Assembly (NCBI GenBank): GCA_030587365.1
Contig: JAUQZE010000018.1
Span: forward strand, 1 to 64,000
Source: Candidatus Freyarchaeota archaeon
GTDB taxonomy: Archaea > Asgardarchaeota > Jordiarchaeia > Jordiarchaeales > Jordiarchaeaceae
Length of the DNA: 64,000 bases
Direction: 5' to 3'
Shown here: positions 61,327 to 64,000 of the stretch, one piece after another
Layout: the number at the start of each line of letters is the position of its first letter
Numbering within the stretch: the first letter of the stretch is position 1
Position numbers and translations under genes: made by a program
Notes under the pieces: model-generated
Databases searched by the model: none
What the model was told of the DNA's origin: nothing
Seen by the model: only the letters and a program-made list of their open reading frames with translations

Positions 61327-61908
61327 ATGAATGAAAAGAATGAAATGGAAGAGGAAGAGGAGATAGGAGAGGAGGAGGAAGTTGAGGAAAAGTCCACAGC
61401 TCACCTCATAGGGGATACCGTGACAGTCAATACTGAGGATGCACAGAAAGTTTATGAAAAAGGCTTTTATGGGGAAATGCAAGAAGACGGAACGCTTAAA
61501 TTATCTCCGGTAGAAGCCCTACTTCTTGTAGAAAGGAATAGATTAGAAGTACTTAATAATAATGGTGAAAGTGTAAATTTTCAGACTCTTACGAAGATTT
61601 TTATGAAATCAAATCCAGACCTTTGGTTAAGGTATCTGGTTTATAGGGATTTAAGATCGCGAGGATATATTGTTAGGGCGGGATACGGGGGGAACATAGA
61701 CTTTAGATTATATCCCAGAGGCGCAAAACTTGGGACTGATACTTCAAAAAGCCTCATTTACATTGTAAGGGAAGGCGCTCCCATCGGTTTAGGAGATTTA
61801 GAGAGAGTTACAAAACTGGCTGTTAGTACAAGAAAGAAGTTAGCTATGGCCGTCGTAAATCGCCATGGTGAAGTGACCTACTACCAAGTGTCTCAAGTAT
61901 CAATTTAA
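61327..61908 (+). CDS. endA: tRNA splicing endonuclease subunit lacking the catalytic His
   Basis: A 193-residue EndA-type subunit. The N-terminus is strikingly acidic (MEEEEEIGEEEEVEE). The C-terminal nuclease fold is present: WLRYLVYRDLRSRGYIVRAG, IDFRLYPRGAKLG with the Tyr of the triad, and STRKKLAMAVVNRHGEVTYY with the Lys. At the expected catalytic His the sequence reads GTDTSKSLIYIV, that is Thr. So two of three catalytic residues remain; the likely role is a structural subunit in a hetero-oligomeric enzyme. The ATG at 61327 follows GGTGGAG; the frame extends further upstream. A catalytic partner is not in the window. Confidence 0.85.
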   Translation: MNEKNEMEEEEEIGEEEEVEEKSTAHLIGDTVTVNTEDAQKVYEKGFYGEMQEDGTLKLSPVEALLLVERNRLEVLNNNGESVNFQTLTKIFMKSNPDLWLRYLVYRDLRSRGYIVRAGYGGNIDFRLYPRGAKLGTDTSKSLIYIVREGAPIGLGDLERVTKLAVSTRKKLAMAVVNRHGEVTYYQVSQVSI

Positions 61909-62005
61909 GCATCAAAGTAATCGACTATTTATATCACAAGGAGAATACTTGGCTTTATCTATTTTAAAATTAATTTTCTTGGTACCTAGCTGAGGTGCTA
62001 ATGGA

Positions 62006-63541
62006 TTGACAGGTACTCGTGACACCTTATTAAATCCGGCTTTAGGGTTCTATATAGAAGAACTTGAAACTACTGAGGACATTGCAATGCCTCAAAATCC
62101 TCTGGATAGAGTAATAGGGCAGGATCATGCTGTTAAAATGGCGAAACTGGCGGTTCGACAAAGAAGACATCTACTGCTGGTTGGCTATCCAGGCGTCGGG
62201 AAGTCTATGATTGCACAGGCGATGGCTTTTCTGCTTCCCGCACCCAAAGAGGAAATATGGATTGTGGATAATCCAAAGAATCCAGAGAGACCCTTTGTAG
62301 AAACTAGAGTGGGTGGGGAAACAGATAGAGGAAAAGATATTGGTGAGATTGTTCAGCCGGATAAGATTCCTTCTGAAGTGGCTGTAAAGCTTGGATTTAA
62401 ATGCAAAAAATGCGGAGCATTAAGCTCTACTTCAAAGATAAGATGTGAGGTATGTGGCGAAGAAAAAGAAGGCTATGATGATATAAAAGCCACGTCGCCT
62501 TTTCGGGACCTGTTTGAGACTGAAATGTTCAATTCATCTAAGAGACAAAATAAGACAAACAGAATCGTGCCGTATATTAAGAAATTAAATGGCAAACAAG
62601 AGGTCACAGTTTATGAACAGATAGACACCGACCCATTAAAACCTTCGGTGCGGATTTTGAATCAAAACGCTCTTGCAGAAATTAGAGAGATGGAAAGGAA
62701 TAGACCTAGCAAAGTTCTTGTTCCACTAAAGAGGAAAACATTTCTACAAGCAACTGGTGCCAGCGAAACAGAACTTTTAGGTGATGTAAAACATGACCCC
62801 TACGGTAATCATCCGGAACTCGGCACCCCGCCATACACAAGAGTAGTGCCAGGACTAATTCACGAGGCACACGAAGGAGTTTTGTACATTGATGAATTAC
62901 CCCAGTTAGGGCATCTACAAACATTCCTTCTAACCGCTATGCAGGACAAAAAATTGGGTATCAGCGGGAGAAACCCGCAGAGCAGCGGCTCAAGCGTTAG
63001 AGTTGATTCTGTCCCCTGCGATTTTATTTTTGTTGGTGCGGTAATGATAAACGATCTAAACTTAGTACTTTCACCCCTCCGATCCCGAATTCAGGGTAAC
63101 GGATACGAGGTACTACTGAATGCCACAATGCCAGACACCCCCGAAAATAGAGCTAAAATTGCCCAGTTTGTTGCCCAAGAGGTTGCCGCAGACGGTCGAA
63201 TTCCACACGTAACAAGAGAAGCAATCCAAGAACTGATACAGGAGGCTAAAAGAAGAGCTCAAATAATTGATGGTAAAAAGGACTCTTTGACTCTTAGACT
63301 CAGAGACCTTGGAGGAGTCGTCAGAATGGCGGGAGACCTCACACTAGAAGTAGAAAGCCCACTCGTAGAGCGTACACACATGAACCAAGCTATAAAACTA
63401 TGCGTACCAGTAGAAGAGCAGATAAAGAGAGAATTCGGCTCCCTTGAAAAAGCTCTAGAAAAAGGATTATCTCTTTCCCAACAAACTTTTAACAAAAGCG
63501 ACCACCCCGAAAACTATCAGAACCAAAGCCTATACGGTTAA
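62006..63541 (+). CDS. Lon/LonB-like AAA+ ATPase without protease domain
   Basis: A 511-residue AAA+ protein. Walker A HLLLVGYPGVGKSMIAQAMA is at about residues 52-71; an insertion with a C4 zinc ribbon (CKKCGALSSTSKIRCEVCGE) is near 131-150; Walker B GVLYIDELPQLGHL near 292; sensor region SPLRSRIQGNGYEV. It resembles the ATPase half of archaeal LonB, but the protein ends about 60 residues after the lid without the Ser-Lys protease domain. The stop codon lies in the target duplication of the next mobile element, so it is native and not a truncation caused by that insertion. Start TTG 62006 behind GAGGTG. A separate protease partner or a remodelling role is possible. Confidence 0.8.
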   Translation: MTGTRDTLLNPALGFYIEELETTEDIAMPQNPLDRVIGQDHAVKMAKLAVRQRRHLLLVGYPGVGKSMIAQAMAFLLPAPKEEIWIVDNPKNPERPFVETRVGGETDRGKDIGEIVQPDKIPSEVAVKLGFKCKKCGALSSTSKIRCEVCGEEKEGYDDIKATSPFRDLFETEMFNSSKRQNKTNRIVPYIKKLNGKQEVTVYEQIDTDPLKPSVRILNQNALAEIREMERNRPSKVLVPLKRKTFLQATGASETELLGDVKHDPYGNHPELGTPPYTRVVPGLIHEAHEGVLYIDELPQLGHLQTFLLTAMQDKKLGISGRNPQSSGSSVRVDSVPCDFIFVGAVMINDLNLVLSPLRSRIQGNGYEVLLNATMPDTPENRAKIAQFVAQEVAADGRIPHVTREAIQELIQEAKRRAQIIDGKKDSLTLRLRDLGGVVRMAGDLTLEVESPLVERTHMNQAIKLCVPVEEQIKREFGSLEKALEKGLSLSQQTFNKSDHPENYQNQSLYG

Positions 63542-64000
63542 GGTTTTAGGACAAACTCATATCCTCTTTGGGATTTTTTCGCCGCTGGGTTTAGGTTGCC
63601 TTCTAGCAGAGCCTGTTCGCAGCTACTCTTGGCCGTTGCTCCGACGGCTCGAAGGGCGGTGGATCTTAACCCTCACACACGGGATTAGAGTGAAGGATAC
63701 ACATACGCAGGAGCATTCAAGCCCACCGACCGAACAATGCACTCGCAAGGTTGACCGGTCGTGGAGAACAGGAACCAGAAATTCAAACTGGCTGGCGCAG
63801 CATCTGTAAAAGGGAAAAGTCAAAAGTAAGTCCCAGTGACGGAATTGTACGTTTAAGAGACTGCTTCATCCCAATCAGGCTTAAAAAAGTTTAACGCCAA
63901 AAAAGAGTTAGTGAGTGAGCGAAGTAAAACAGTAAAGAAGCCTGGTGCATAAGCAGTGTCTGGAAGACAGTAACTAGGACGGAGCGGATCCACCTCAAGC
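63533..64000 (+). mobile_element. Left part of a fourth TIR-type tnpB element (cut by window edge)
   Basis: The left end GTTTTAGGACAAA begins at 63543, directly after the Lon-like stop codon; the presumed target duplication is TACGGTTAAG (63533-63542), though the right copy is outside the window. The leader shares TTGTACGTTTAA and CATCCCAATCAGGCTTAAA (about 63844-63880) with the complete element. The first tnpB codons follow near 63960, where one frame reads KTVTRTERIHLK like TVTRTEQIHLQ of the complete copy. A small deletion relative to that copy shifts the frame, so the gene may be decayed. Confidence 0.75.
63955..64000 (+). pseudogene. tnpB: tnpB 5' fragment, probably frameshifted
   Basis: The end of the window matches codons 13-29 of the tnpB at 48767, but three or more bases are missing near 63975 and the frames upstream and downstream of that point do not join (the upstream frame meets a TAA). 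Whether a later start rescues it cannot be judged here. Confidence 0.4.

Noticed and set aside
62006..63541. Truncation of a full LonB by the element at 63543
   Set aside because: The TAA stop lies inside the left target duplication, so it belongs to the original target sequence; the C-terminus is also unlike LonB before the junction.
1..64000. CRISPR array or cas operon near the CARF-like gene
   Set aside because: No regularly spaced repeats and no cas gene found anywhere in the window.

Overview
The window is a piece of an archaeal chromosome: exosome Rrp4/Rrp41/Rrp42, SBDS, 20S proteasome alpha, prefoldin beta, KEOPS subunits, PolD large subunit DP2, archaeal EF-2, ArcS/RaSEA archaeosine enzymes, archaeal CCA enzyme and EndA. 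A 384-residue actin with an intact eukaryote-like C-terminus (9063..10217) and ribosomal protein eL38 point to the Asgard archaea. Odinarchaeia or another thermophilic lineage is my guess, not shown by the sequence. DNA is AT-rich by eye, with frequent TTG/GTG starts; the mobile elements are visibly more GC-rich.

Layout. 1-4.9 kb: a partial GC-rich gene, an Flp-like pilin, a decayed IscB relic and a Tad-type pilus motor (ATPase plus two membrane proteins). 4.9-9 kb: a SLOG protein, an IS605-type tnpB with its reRNA, phosphoglycerate mutase and an ORF-less mobile element. 9-11.5 kb: actin and a winged-helix/CARF-like regulator. 11.6-14.5 kb: coenzyme M biosynthesis (comB, comA, comE, comD). 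14.6-18.6 kb: a nucleotidylyltransferase/CDP-alcohol transferase pair, t6A genes (TsaC, Cgi121) and a phosphoribosyltransferase. 18.6-24.8 kb: the archaeal exosome-proteasome superoperon. 25-28 kb: a two-gene unit of an MtrA-MtrH fusion and a thymidylate-synthase-like protein. 28-37 kb: gamma carbonic anhydrase, archaeosine synthesis, beta-CASP nuclease, class III ribonucleotide reductase. 37-48.4 kb: a regulator, LeuA, uL2-uL3-uL4, PolD DP2, tRNA-Val, eL38 and archaemetzincin. 48.4-64 kb: a TnpB transposon with terminal inverted repeats and target duplications, its derivatives, and housekeeping genes (tRNA-Gly, EF-2, CCA enzyme, ThpR, hydrogenase maturation protease, EndA, a Lon-like ATPase).

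The most interesting signal is a family of four related elements (48450-50078, 52108-52586, 8534-8959, 63533-window end). The complete one carries a TnpB gene between roughly 30-bp terminal inverted repeats and 10-bp target duplications, which is not the architecture of IS200/IS605 elements. Two ORF-less copies keep the structured 3' RNA-like region while having lost the protein. Because the terminal repeat follows the scaffold, the segment that would be the guide is the repeat itself rather than flanking DNA.

Other links across the window: a tRNA-Gly whose D-arm and T-arm each appear to hold an intron, together with an EndA-type subunit lacking the catalytic His; and coenzyme M synthesis together with a soluble MtrA-MtrH fusion, which suggests a C1/CoM methyl-transfer metabolism.
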